A stretch of DNA of 64,000 bases from NCBI GenBank assembly GCA_963610315.1, contig CAVDMV010000003.1:1-64000 (forward strand). The letters run 5' to 3'. Below, in pieces: positions 34,145 to 42,816 of the stretch. Positions within the stretch are counted from its first letter, which is position 1. Each line of letters opens with the position of its first letter. The DNA comes from UBA3210 sp963610315. GTDB taxonomy: Bacteria > Bacillota_I > Bacilli_A > RFN20 > CAG-449. Made by a program: the position numbers and the translations under genes. The notes below the pieces were generated by a model. It saw nothing but the letters and a program-made list of their open reading frames with translations, was not told the DNA's origin and searched no databases.

Positions 34145-35875
34145 ATGAAAGATTTAAAAGCGATATTAAAATATCTAATGAAAGATAAGAAAAACTTTAT
34201 CATTACTTCTCTATTAATAATAGTTGAAACTTCATTTGAATTAGTCATTCCTTTTTTAATGAAAGATATTATTAATGAAGGTGTTAATAAAAGCAATATG
34301 ACACAAATATTAATCTCTGGATTACTAATTATTGCCTGTGCCATTATCTCATTTATTACGGGACACCTCTATTCCATCTTTATGGGTAAAGTTGTTAGTA
34401 ATTTTACTTACAATTTAAGAAAAGATTTGTATAATAAGATTCAAACATATTCATTCTCTAACCTTGATAATTTTGAAACTACATCATTAATTACGCGTGT
34501 CACTAACGATTGTCAAATTATGCAAAATACTATTCTAGGTAGTATTAGGCCTCTCTTTAGAGCCCCAATTATGTTAGGTTTAGGTGTTGGTCTATCATTT
34601 GCCTTAGCCCCATCAATTGCTTGGGTCTTTGTCTGCGCAATTCCAGTACTCGCCTTAATAATGTTTTTAATTATTCATTATACTGCACCTAAATATAACA
34701 AAATCCAAAAAAATATCGATAATCTAAATTTAGTTGTTAGAGAAAACGTCGTATCAATAAGAACAATTAAAGCTTATGTAAGAGAAGATTATGAAATAGA
34801 AAAGTTTAATGATTCAAATGAAAATGTTAGAGATATTACCACTAAAACATTTAAAATCGCGGTATTAAATACTCCTTCATTCCAATTATCAATGTACGCG
34901 GTCACAACTATTTTATTAGCTTTAGGAGCCATTCAAGTACATAATAACACTTTAGAAGTCGGTTCTTTATCAGCGTTACTTTCTTATGTTTTACAAGTTA
35001 TGAACTCCATTATGATGATATCTAACGTATTCTTATTAATGAATAGATCATTTGCTTCTGCCACAAGAATTAATGAATTATTAAAAGAAGAACCAACTAT
35101 TAAACAAACTTCATCTTTAAAAGTAGAAGGAAGCGATATTAAATTTGATCATGTTTATTTTAAATATAAAGAAACTTCTGAAGAATATGTTCTTGAAGAT
35201 ATTTCTCTTCACTTCCCAGTCGGTTCATCAATCGGTATTATGGGTGGAACTGGTTCAGGAAAATCCACTTTAGTTTCTTTAATTCTCCGTTTATACGATG
35301 TTAGTAAAGGTAGCATTAAGATTAATGATATCGATGTTAAAGAATATGATTTAGTTTCATTAAGAGATTCTGTATCTATCGTATTACAAAATAACGTCTT
35401 ATTCTCTGGTAGCGTATTAGATAACCTTCTTTGGGGAGATAAAAACGCGAGTGAAGAAGAAATAAATAAAGCGTTAGAATTATCTTGTTCAGATGAATTT
35501 ATCTCTCGATTACCAGGAGGATTAAATTATGATTTAGGTCAAGGCGGCGTTAATGTTTCTGGTGGTCAACGTCAAAGATTATGTATCGCAAGAGCCTTAT
35601 TAAAAAAACCTAAAATAATGATATTTGATGATTCCACTTCCGCATGTGATATGGAAACAGAAAGAAAGATTTTAAAAGGTATTCGTTCTTTAAAAGAAAC
35701 AACTAATATCATTATCGGTCAAAGAGTAAATTCAGTTAAAGATTGTGATCAAATTATCATTCTCGACGATGGAAAAGTTAACGCAATCGGTACACATGAT
35801 GAGTTATTAAAAACTAATCCAATTTATCAAGAATTATGTGCAGTACAGTTAGGAAGTGATCAACATGAAAATTAA
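34145..35875 (+). CDS. Heterodimeric ABC exporter, degenerate-site subunit
   Basis: 576 residues: six-helix exporter domain (1-310) and ATPase domain (335-576). Walker A GGTGSGKSTL near 375, signature NVSGGQRQRL near 477. Walker B reads IMIFDDSTSACD, with Asp in place of the catalytic Glu, and the switch His is replaced by Gln in IIGQRVNSV. These changes mark the non-catalytic member of pairs such as BmrC/BmrD-like or LmrC/LmrD. The next gene, which overlaps it, supplies a complete site. Substrate likely drugs, lipids or peptides. Confidence 0.93.
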   Translation: MKDLKAILKYLMKDKKNFIITSLLIIVETSFELVIPFLMKDIINEGVNKSNMTQILISGLLIIACAIISFITGHLYSIFMGKVVSNFTYNLRKDLYNKIQTYSFSNLDNFETTSLITRVTNDCQIMQNTILGSIRPLFRAPIMLGLGVGLSFALAPSIAWVFVCAIPVLALIMFLIIHYTAPKYNKIQKNIDNLNLVVRENVVSIRTIKAYVREDYEIEKFNDSNENVRDITTKTFKIAVLNTPSFQLSMYAVTTILLALGAIQVHNNTLEVGSLSALLSYVLQVMNSIMMISNVFLLMNRSFASATRINELLKEEPTIKQTSSLKVEGSDIKFDHVYFKYKETSEEYVLEDISLHFPVGSSIGIMGGTGSGKSTLVSLILRLYDVSKGSIKINDIDVKEYDLVSLRDSVSIVLQNNVLFSGSVLDNLLWGDKNASEEEINKALELSCSDEFISRLPGGLNYDLGQGGVNVSGGQRQRLCIARALLKKPKIMIFDDSTSACDMETERKILKGIRSLKETTNIIIGQRVNSVKDCDQIIILDDGKVNAIGTHDELLKTNPIYQELCAVQLGSDQHEN

Positions 35876-37682
35876 GAAAAGAAAAAAAGGTCCTAATAAC
35901 CTCTTTGATACATCTACTCGTTTGCTTTCCTATATGGGTCGACATAAATTTATTATCTTTGTCGTTGCAATACTTGTTACTATATCTGGTGTAGCTAATT
36001 TAATGGGCACATATATGTTAATGCCGATTATTGATAATTTTACTAAAGATCCTGATTTTGCTAATTTATCTTTAGCTATCTTATTTGAAGCTTGTATTTA
36101 TTCGCTTGGTGCTTTATCTACCTTAGGTTATTCACGTATTATGGCGAGATTCGCTCAAAAGATAATTGCCGAATTAAGAAGTGACCTATTTAAACACATG
36201 GAAGAATTACCTCTATCATATTTTGACGGAAGAACACATGGTGAAATTATGTCTCGTTACATTAATGATATCGATTCATTAAGTGAAGCGATTAATAATG
36301 CATTCGCGATGTTAATTTCAAATTTTATTCAAATTGTTGGTTTAATGGTATTAATTCTCGTCATTAACTGGTTACTTGCTTTAATTTGTATAGTCTTCTA
36401 TATCATTATGTTTACATATATAATTTTTGCAAGTAAGAAATCTAAATCTTATTATTCTAAATCAAGTGTTGTCTTAGGTTCACTAAACGGCTTTGTTGAA
36501 GAAAGTTTAGCTGGTCAAAAAGTAGTCAAAGTTTTTAATCATGAAAACGATAATATGCAAGCATTTGACGTAAAAAACAATGATTTAAGAGCTTCTAATT
36601 ATAAAGCGATTAGATTCTCTACATCCATGGTACCAATGGTTGTTTCATTATCTTATATTAATTATGCGATTGTGGCTATTTTCGGTGGTCTTATCGCATT
36701 AGATTTTATTCCAATTGTTAGTTTAACTATCGGAGGAATTTCTTCATTCCTTGTCTTTGTTAGACAAGCCGCTCTACCAATCAATCAATTCACTCAACAA
36801 GCTAATTTATTATTAAATGGTTTAGCTGGTGCAGAAAGAATATTTGCTTTACTAGATGAGAAAGTAGAAGTTGATGAAGGTCATGTCACCTTAGTCAAAA
36901 GCTTAGATAATACATATTATTGGAAAAATAATGATGAACTTGTTCCTTTAAAAGGTGACGTAAGATTCTTCAATGTCGATTTCTCTTACGTTCCAGGAAA
37001 ACGAATCTTAACGAATTTATCGCTATACGCTCATCCTGGTCAAAAAATTGCTTTTGTTGGATCAACTGGAGCTGGTAAAACAACCATCACTAATTTAATT
37101 AATCGTTTCTATGAATTAGAAGGTGGCCATATTGAAATTGATGGAATCGATATTAAAATGATCAAAAAATCTTCTTTAAGAAAAGCTCTCGGTTTCGTTT
37201 TACAAGACACTCATCTCTTCACTGGCACAATATACGATAATATCCGTTATGGTAATTTAGAAGCTGGTGAACAAGAAGTTATTGAGGCAGCAAAACTTGC
37301 GAATGCACATTCATTTATTAAACGTTTACCTCAAGGTTATAACACGATGATCTATTCTGATGGTAGTAACTTATCAGAAGGTCAAAGACAACTTATTTCA
37401 ATCGCAAGAGCCGCCGTATCTAAAAGACCTATCTTAATTCTTGATGAAGCAACTAGTAGAATTGATACTCGTACTGAATCATTAGTTGAACAAGGTATGG
37501 ATGCTTTAATGGAAGGAAAAACTGTCTTTGTTATCGCTCATCGATTATCAACAGTTAAAAATTCTAATGCCATCATGGTCTTAGAAAAAGGTAAGATTAT
37601 TGAACGTGGTGATCATGAAGATCTCTTAAAACAAAAAGGAGTCTACTATTCACTAGCGACTGGAAAAACTGAACTAGATTAA
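35865..37682 (+). CDS. Heterodimeric ABC exporter, catalytic subunit
   Basis: 605 residues from the ATG at 35865, overlapping the upstream gene by 11 bases; AGGA lies upstream. Six-helix domain (20-325), ATPase domain (350-605) with Walker A GSTGAGKTTI near 402, signature NLSEGQRQLI near 505, Walker B ILILDEATSRID with the catalytic Glu, and HRLSTV switch His. It has a short insertion with an NTYYWKNNDELVPL segment before the ATPase domain, as in many Firmicute members of this type. Works with the preceding protein. Confidence 0.93.
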   Translation: MKIKKRKKGPNNLFDTSTRLLSYMGRHKFIIFVVAILVTISGVANLMGTYMLMPIIDNFTKDPDFANLSLAILFEACIYSLGALSTLGYSRIMARFAQKIIAELRSDLFKHMEELPLSYFDGRTHGEIMSRYINDIDSLSEAINNAFAMLISNFIQIVGLMVLILVINWLLALICIVFYIIMFTYIIFASKKSKSYYSKSSVVLGSLNGFVEESLAGQKVVKVFNHENDNMQAFDVKNNDLRASNYKAIRFSTSMVPMVVSLSYINYAIVAIFGGLIALDFIPIVSLTIGGISSFLVFVRQAALPINQFTQQANLLLNGLAGAERIFALLDEKVEVDEGHVTLVKSLDNTYYWKNNDELVPLKGDVRFFNVDFSYVPGKRILTNLSLYAHPGQKIAFVGSTGAGKTTITNLINRFYELEGGHIEIDGIDIKMIKKSSLRKALGFVLQDTHLFTGTIYDNIRYGNLEAGEQEVIEAAKLANAHSFIKRLPQGYNTMIYSDGSNLSEGQRQLISIARAAVSKRPILILDEATSRIDTRTESLVEQGMDALMEGKTVFVIAHRLSTVKNSNAIMVLEKGKIIERGDHEDLLKQKGVYYSLATGKTELD

Positions 37683-37707
37683 ATCGTCTGTAAAGACGAT
37701 TTTTTTT
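37682..37707 (+). terminator. Terminator of the ABC exporter operon
   Basis: AATCGTC/GACGATT stem plus eight T; the first arm starts in the stop codon. Confidence 0.88.
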
Positions 37708-37742
37708 AAAAAAAATCATATTCAACAACGAATATGATTTTT
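37708..37742 (-). terminator. Terminator of the TPR-GGDEF gene
   Basis: AAAATCATATTC/GAATATGATTTT stem, 6-base loop, T-rich tail on the minus strand, 5 bases after the gene. Confidence 0.85.
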
Positions 37743-37746
37743 AGTA

Positions 37747-39681
37747 TTATAGAACATAATGATTCTTACCATTTTGTTTGGCTATATATAATTTTTTATC
37801 TGCTTCAATTTTTGCTTTCTCAAATTCTTCTATGGAAGTCATAATACTTGCACCTAAAGAAATAGTAACAATTTGGTCATGAGCTTTAATATTTCTAATT
37901 CTATTCATTAAAGAATCAAGAATAAAAGTTATTGAAGAATTAGAAGCATCAACTAAGCCTAAAAATTCCTCTCCACCAATTCGCGCGACATTTCCTTTAC
38001 CTAGGCAAAAGGAAAGAGCATCGGCAACAGATTTTAAAACCTGGTCACCTTCTTCATGCCCATAAGCGTCATTAATTTTCTTAAAATCATCTATATCAAT
38101 CATTAATAGATATAAAGAAAAACTCTTTTTAAAATTCTCTTGAAGAATATAATTTAAGCCATAACGATTATAAATAGAAGTTAGTTGGTCATGAGAATAA
38201 TTTTTTATTGCTTGTTTATAACGCTCAATTTGTAATAAAACTGGAGTTAAAACTTCTTTAATTAAAGAAATCATATAATCATTCTCTTTTTTCTCTAGTG
38301 ATCCCATAATAGGTAAGCCAATAACTATATATAAGTATGTAGATTCGTTTATATCATGAATTTTAATACATGTTAAATATGCAACTACCTTCTTTAATTC
38401 AGGTGATAAATCATCATTTTCATAAATATGAAATCCTTCAACAGAAGACAAATCTAATCCTTTATAAGAAAAATCATTACCTTCAATATATGTTTCAACA
38501 AAATTAGCTTTAAGGATATCTTTTAAAGAGGAAATAAGAAGATCATTTACTTTATTAATATCATTAAGATTATTTAATTCTTTAATGAAAGAAGTTAATT
38601 TTTCCATCTTTTGATATAAAAATTTATAACGGAAATCCGCGAAAGCATCATATATCTTTTTATCTTGATTAGATACAACAATTAATGTTCTATTAATTTC
38701 TTCTAGATGTTTATCTTTATCAACTAACGCTTTAAAATAAAGTTCTTTATCTTGATCTTTAAATATTTCAAGAGCTTCATTTAACGCTATTAATTTACAT
38801 CCTAAAAGATTCTTATAACGAAGATAAACTTCTTTATACCATTTAAAAGCATTTTCTTTATCGCCTTTAGCTTTATAGTAACGGGCTAAAGCTAAATATG
38901 CTTCATTTATATCAATCTTATCTTTAATACCACTATTTTCACTAATCTCTTTTAAGATAAGTTCTGCATAGAATTTAGCACGTTCATCATTTAATTTAGT
39001 TAAAACTTCTAGTAACGAAGAATGAACTATATATTCTTCTAAAATACCATGCTCATCATTATATTCTTTTAAACTAAAAGCAACTTTAATAGCTTCATCA
39101 TATTTTCCTAAATTATAATTGACCTTAATGAGTAATGTTTTCATAATGGCGATATTTGAAGGAATAAGCGTTACTTCATTAGAATCTAATTTATTAAGAA
39201 TTTCATAAGCTTTATCAAATAAACAAATATCAACTAATAAATAGAAACAATTAATTGAGAAAGCAAAATAATAATTAATACTCTTATTAAGTTCGGCAAT
39301 TGTCATCCCTTCATTAACTAGTTCATATGATTTATGTAAAATACCGCAGTAATTGTTGTAGATGATCTCATTATTTAATGCCGATAAATAACCTGTTTTA
39401 TTTTGATAATCGTTAATTTTACGATATAAGTCCAATGCTTTTTTATTGTAATCGTGAGCTAATTCAATATTACTTCCATGATATACCCAGAAATACATCG
39501 CATTAACTAAAGCAATACCAACCTCATCTTTAACTTCACTTGCAGTTTTGTTAAATAAATCAATGTAAGAAACAATATCACTTTCAGTATAAAGGTGGTT
39601 TAAAATATAAATTCTAATAGAATTATTTAATGTTAGATCAGATTTATAACTATCAATTAAATCTAAATAATCTTGATTCAT
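37747..39681 (-). CDS. Diguanylate cyclase with N-terminal TPR region
   Basis: 644 residues from the ATG at 39681, which has GAGGTG six bases upstream (the GTG three codons before is part of that site). Residues 1-320 are helical repeats resembling TPRs (for example LALARYYKAKGDKENAFKWYKEVY near 264); residues 335-480 look like a coiled coil followed by a GAF-like fold; residues 485-644 are a GGDEF domain with DQLTSIYNRYG and an active GGEEF at about 572. It makes cyclic di-GMP. No transmembrane helix, so it senses a cytosolic cue, possibly a peptide as in RRNPP-type TPR receptors. No EAL or PilZ gene is nearby. Confidence 0.88.
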   Translation of the reverse strand: MNQDYLDLIDSYKSDLTLNNSIRIYILNHLYTESDIVSYIDLFNKTASEVKDEVGIALVNAMYFWVYHGSNIELAHDYNKKALDLYRKINDYQNKTGYLSALNNEIIYNNYCGILHKSYELVNEGMTIAELNKSINYYFAFSINCFYLLVDICLFDKAYEILNKLDSNEVTLIPSNIAIMKTLLIKVNYNLGKYDEAIKVAFSLKEYNDEHGILEEYIVHSSLLEVLTKLNDERAKFYAELILKEISENSGIKDKIDINEAYLALARYYKAKGDKENAFKWYKEVYLRYKNLLGCKLIALNEALEIFKDQDKELYFKALVDKDKHLEEINRTLIVVSNQDKKIYDAFADFRYKFLYQKMEKLTSFIKELNNLNDINKVNDLLISSLKDILKANFVETYIEGNDFSYKGLDLSSVEGFHIYENDDLSPELKKVVAYLTCIKIHDINESTYLYIVIGLPIMGSLEKKENDYMISLIKEVLTPVLLQIERYKQAIKNYSHDQLTSIYNRYGLNYILQENFKKSFSLYLLMIDIDDFKKINDAYGHEEGDQVLKSVADALSFCLGKGNVARIGGEEFLGLVDASNSSITFILDSLMNRIRNIKAHDQIVTISLGASIMTSIEEFEKAKIEADKKLYIAKQNGKNHYVL

Positions 39682-39793
39682 AATTCTCACCTCGATAGAA
39701 ATATAAGTTCTTTAAGAATTTATAATTGAAAAAATTATATAATATTAATATTAAAATAAAAAGATTTTCTTATCTAATTTAACGTTAAAAGGT

Positions 39794-39829
39794 CTAAAAA
39801 AGCCTAGTAAGAATAATCTTACTAAGCTT
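39794..39829 (-). terminator. Terminator of the second helical lipoprotein gene
   Basis: Thirteen-position stem AAGCCTAGTAAGA/TCTTACTAAGCTT with one mismatch, followed by TTTTTT on the minus strand. Confidence 0.88.
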
Positions 39830-39837
39830 AAATTGTT

Positions 39838-41469
39838 CTACCAAGTATCTCTTAATGGGAATTTATGGCTTGTCATATAATACCAATCGTATTGATAAGG
39901 ACATGAATCCATTACTTTATAACAATTATCATATGTATAAGCTGAAGAATAATTACCATCAATATATTCAACGCCATTTTCTTTTGTTGCAAAGCATAGA
40001 TAATAATCATTATCATAAATTCTTAAATCTGCATGATCAACTTGCCATCCCCAAATGTGATATGTAGCAACATCATAAACTTTTTTAGTTGTATAGTTAC
40101 ATCTTCTATCATAATATCCTGCAATATAATCATGGTCATCATCTTTGACACCATAGCTAGTTACATTGAAGTCACCTTTATATAAACCAACCGCTCTTTC
40201 ATATAAATCTTCATTATTCGCGTGGAATCCACAGAATGTTAAATAATCTTGAATAGTATAATCTGCCGCGCAGTATGAAGTTGCATATTCTCTAAAGCTA
40301 TTTGCAACCCCTTCAACAGTTCTTGAATCTGGATTTAATTTAAAGCAATATGCACCATAATCATATCTACTATTAGTGATTGCATATAATAAACCTTGAC
40401 GTGATTCACTAGGTTTATCATCTTCGTAAGGATTATAAGTTAATGTCGCTAAACGAGTTGAATATTCTTTACCAGTTGATAAGAAGATATTGAGACCTTC
40501 TGCTGCTTTATCTTCATAAACTTTTAATGCTTCAATTTGGTTCTTAAATAATAAGTTAACCGCGTTAACTTGATTAGCCATCGTAGTCATAATACCTTCA
40601 TAAGCTGCTCTTGCTGCATCCCCTTTACCTTTAGCTAAATAATACATTTGGAATTTAGCTAAGTTCGCAGTTAATAATAAGACAGAGTCAATATAAGCAA
40701 CGAAGCTCTTAATATTCTTTACACGTTGAATTGACCATACATCAGTACATGCAATTGTATTGAAATAATAATAGAAAATATTATTTCCACTTGCTTCATT
40801 TGGTTTTAAAATATAGTTACATAAATTAGTTAATCTACTCGCGATTGGAAGTCCACCGGTCATAAGATCTTTAACAATATCGTTATAATATTCTTCACGT
40901 TTAGTTTCGATTTCTTCTTCAGTTAAAGATTCATCTTTTTCAGCATTAACTAAATATTCTATACCAGTTGTCGCGATACCATTATAATCGTATAAGCATT
41001 CTTTAACCGCTTTTAAGACAGGGCTTAAGATACTTTCAGAATGGTCTCTTTCAATTTTTTCACATAAAGAATTTAATTTATTTTCAATTTGATCTAATTG
41101 TTGTTGAATCTTTTCTAAGGTTTTTGCGTTCGCATCACGAAGATCTAATCCACATTCTTTTAAAAGGTTAATAACTAATGTTTTACCATATGATGCAATT
41201 CCACCGCTTATTAGATCTCCACCTTTATCGATGACGATATCTAAAATCCATTTATCAATATCTTCAGATGTAGGTTCTGCGCTAAAACGACGATAACCTA
41301 AATCTGTTAGTAAGTAATTATTAAAGTTAGTTGTGTTATCTCCATTAATTTCTGAAGATGTGCTATTTCCGTTAGATTGTGAGGTGTTAGTATTATTTCC
41401 TCCGCAGGCAGTAGCTGTTAATAAAGAAGAGAGTAATAATCCACCAAGTGTCAATTTTTTAATATTCAT
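39838..41469 (-). CDS. Helical surface lipoprotein, paralogue-like to 27426-29675
   Basis: 543 residues. Lipobox TATAC near residue 22, then a Ser/Asn/Thr-rich linker. A Gly-rich segment (about 80-100, KGGDLISGGIASYGKTL) precedes a heptad coiled coil (about 118-145, LEKIQQQLDQIENKLNSL), a long helical region to about 340, and a Tyr/Trp-rich C-terminal domain (380-543) with DNDYYLCFA. The order of parts and the (D/N)xxYYxCF motif match the larger lipoprotein at 27426-29675. Extracellular, cell-anchored. It is monocistronic with a strong promoter and terminator, suggesting abundant expression. Function unknown; a pore-forming or adhesive role is speculation. Confidence 0.72.
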   Translation of the reverse strand: MNIKKLTLGGLLLSSLLTATACGGNNTNTSQSNGNSTSSEINGDNTTNFNNYLLTDLGYRRFSAEPTSEDIDKWILDIVIDKGGDLISGGIASYGKTLVINLLKECGLDLRDANAKTLEKIQQQLDQIENKLNSLCEKIERDHSESILSPVLKAVKECLYDYNGIATTGIEYLVNAEKDESLTEEEIETKREEYYNDIVKDLMTGGLPIASRLTNLCNYILKPNEASGNNIFYYYFNTIACTDVWSIQRVKNIKSFVAYIDSVLLLTANLAKFQMYYLAKGKGDAARAAYEGIMTTMANQVNAVNLLFKNQIEALKVYEDKAAEGLNIFLSTGKEYSTRLATLTYNPYEDDKPSESRQGLLYAITNSRYDYGAYCFKLNPDSRTVEGVANSFREYATSYCAADYTIQDYLTFCGFHANNEDLYERAVGLYKGDFNVTSYGVKDDDHDYIAGYYDRRCNYTTKKVYDVATYHIWGWQVDHADLRIYDNDYYLCFATKENGVEYIDGNYSSAYTYDNCYKVMDSCPYQYDWYYMTSHKFPLRDTW

Positions 41470-41486
41470 ATATTTTTTCTCCTTTC

Positions 41487-41511
41487 GTAAAGCACTTGTT
41501 TATCTCTTTAC
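41487..41511 (-). promoter_or_regulatory. Leader hairpin of the lipoprotein gene
   Basis: GTAAAG/CTTTAC stem in the 5' untranslated region, next to a strong AAAGGAG ribosome binding site. It parallels the leader hairpin of the other helical lipoprotein at 27366. Confidence 0.4.
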
Positions 41512-41517
41512 AACTAT

Positions 41518-41545
41518 ATTGTATCACACAAAAAATAAAAAGCAA
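41518..41545 (-). promoter_or_regulatory. Promoter of the second helical lipoprotein gene
   Basis: Minus-strand TTGCTT (41540-41545), 16-bp spacer ending TGA, TACAAT (41518-41523): a strong extended -10 sigma-A promoter. Confidence 0.75.
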
Positions 41546-41569
41546 CACTTTTTTATATTTTGTTAACAT

Positions 41570-42090
41570 AATTATTTTTAAATATACAATTTATTTCTTT
41601 TTTTATCTCTTTCACTACAAAATCGTATAAATGTAAATATATTTAATTATTTAAGTTATAAATATTAATTATTGTAACTGTAATCTAATAGTTCATGATA
41701 TGTTAATAATAAATTACTAAATAATTTTTGGATTATAAAAATAATATAATACTCTTTTCCTTAATCAAATTAAGCTTATAAGTTTAAATGATAAAATCAA
41801 TAATATTTTGTTATTAGATAAAAATTAACATTTAATTTTCTTACTAAAAAGTAATAAATTTAGGAAAAGTGTATTTTTGACTACTTGATTTTTATGGAAA
41901 AGTGTAAAATATGTCCATAAATAAAAAGTGAGTCTATCCTAAATAGGAAAATAATAGTTTATTACCAAATAAGTTTTAATAGAATATTTTTATCAATGAA
42001 GTTAGATAAACTAGCAAATCTTTTACTATTAGATATGTAGATAATGGCATTTTAAAAGATAAATTTATAAATTATATTTATCGAAAATAA
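41570..42090. other. AT-rich intergenic region without a recognisable gene
   Basis: About 520 bases, extremely A+T rich, with no ORF of note, no good ribosome binding site and no strong hairpin. AGGAAAAGTGTA and GGAAAAGTGTAA recur about 30 bases apart near 41861-41907. It may be the worn remains of a lost gene, but nothing can be identified. Confidence 0.5.
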
Positions 42091-42729
42091 TTAATCAAAT
42101 TTTAAATCTAGTATTTCTTCAAAGCTATTAATTGGATAATCCGTTTTATAACATTTACTTGCATAACTTATTCCAATAGTTTTAAATTTTCCGTTAATTC
42201 CGGCATTAATTCCTGAAATGGCATCTTCAACAATCACACATTCACTTGGTGATAAATGAAGATATTCCGCGGCAAGTAAAAATACTTCGGGGTCAGGTTT
42301 GGCACGCGTTATATTAGTTCCATCACTAACTGCATCAAAATATTTTCTTAAATCTGTTTTTTCTAAGATTAATTTAGTATTTTTACTTGAAGAACCTACC
42401 GCTAGTTTATAGCCTCGTTTTTTTAATTCTTCTAAAGTTGATCTTACATTATTAGGAACTTTTTGAGGCGACATATTTTCTAGATAAGTTTTATATATAT
42501 CATTTTTATATTCAGCCATTTGTTCTTTTTCTTCTTCACTATATTGCTTATTAGAATAAGATAAAATAGCGTTTAAACTATCCATTCTTGAAAGTCCTCT
42601 TAATTCATCACTTATATTTTTATTAAAAGGAATATTTAATTTATCAGCTAATGCTTTCCAAGCTAAATAATGATATTCATCAGTTGATAATAAAACGCCA
42701 TCTAGATCAAAGATAATACCTTTTATCAT
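42091..42729 (-). CDS. pgmB: Beta-phosphoglucomutase
   Basis: Converts beta-glucose-1-phosphate to glucose-6-phosphate after phosphorolysis of maltose, trehalose or kojibiose. 212-residue HAD enzyme: IIFDLDGVL with nucleophile and acid/base Asp pair at about residues 8 and 10, cap-domain LRGLSRMDSL near 43, GSSSKNT near 113, KPDPEVF Lys near 144, and the Glu-Asp pair in VIVEDAISGI. The LRGxSR motif is the beta-PGM hallmark. It lies downstream of the ABC importer operon but behind its terminator. No disaccharide phosphorylase gene is in the window. Confidence 0.92.
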   Translation of the reverse strand: MIKGIIFDLDGVLLSTDEYHYLAWKALADKLNIPFNKNISDELRGLSRMDSLNAILSYSNKQYSEEEKEQMAEYKNDIYKTYLENMSPQKVPNNVRSTLEELKKRGYKLAVGSSSKNTKLILEKTDLRKYFDAVSDGTNITRAKPDPEVFLLAAEYLHLSPSECVIVEDAISGINAGINGKFKTIGISYASKCYKTDYPINSFEEILDLKFD

Positions 42730-42750
42730 AATTCTCCTCCATTATCTCTT

Positions 42751-42804
42751 AAAAACACAAAGTGAACCCCAAAGTTAGTTATCATCTAACCTTAAGATTC
42801 ACTT
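42751..42804 (-). terminator. Terminator of the ABC importer operon
   Basis: Branched hairpin: AAGTGAA/TTCACTT outer stem and GGTTAG/CTAAC-type inner stem, then TTTTT on the minus strand. Confidence 0.7.
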
Positions 42805-42816
42805 TTTAATTATTTA

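Noticed and set aside
41570..42090. Transposase remnant
   Set aside because: Six-frame reading gives only short fragments with many stops and nothing recognisable.
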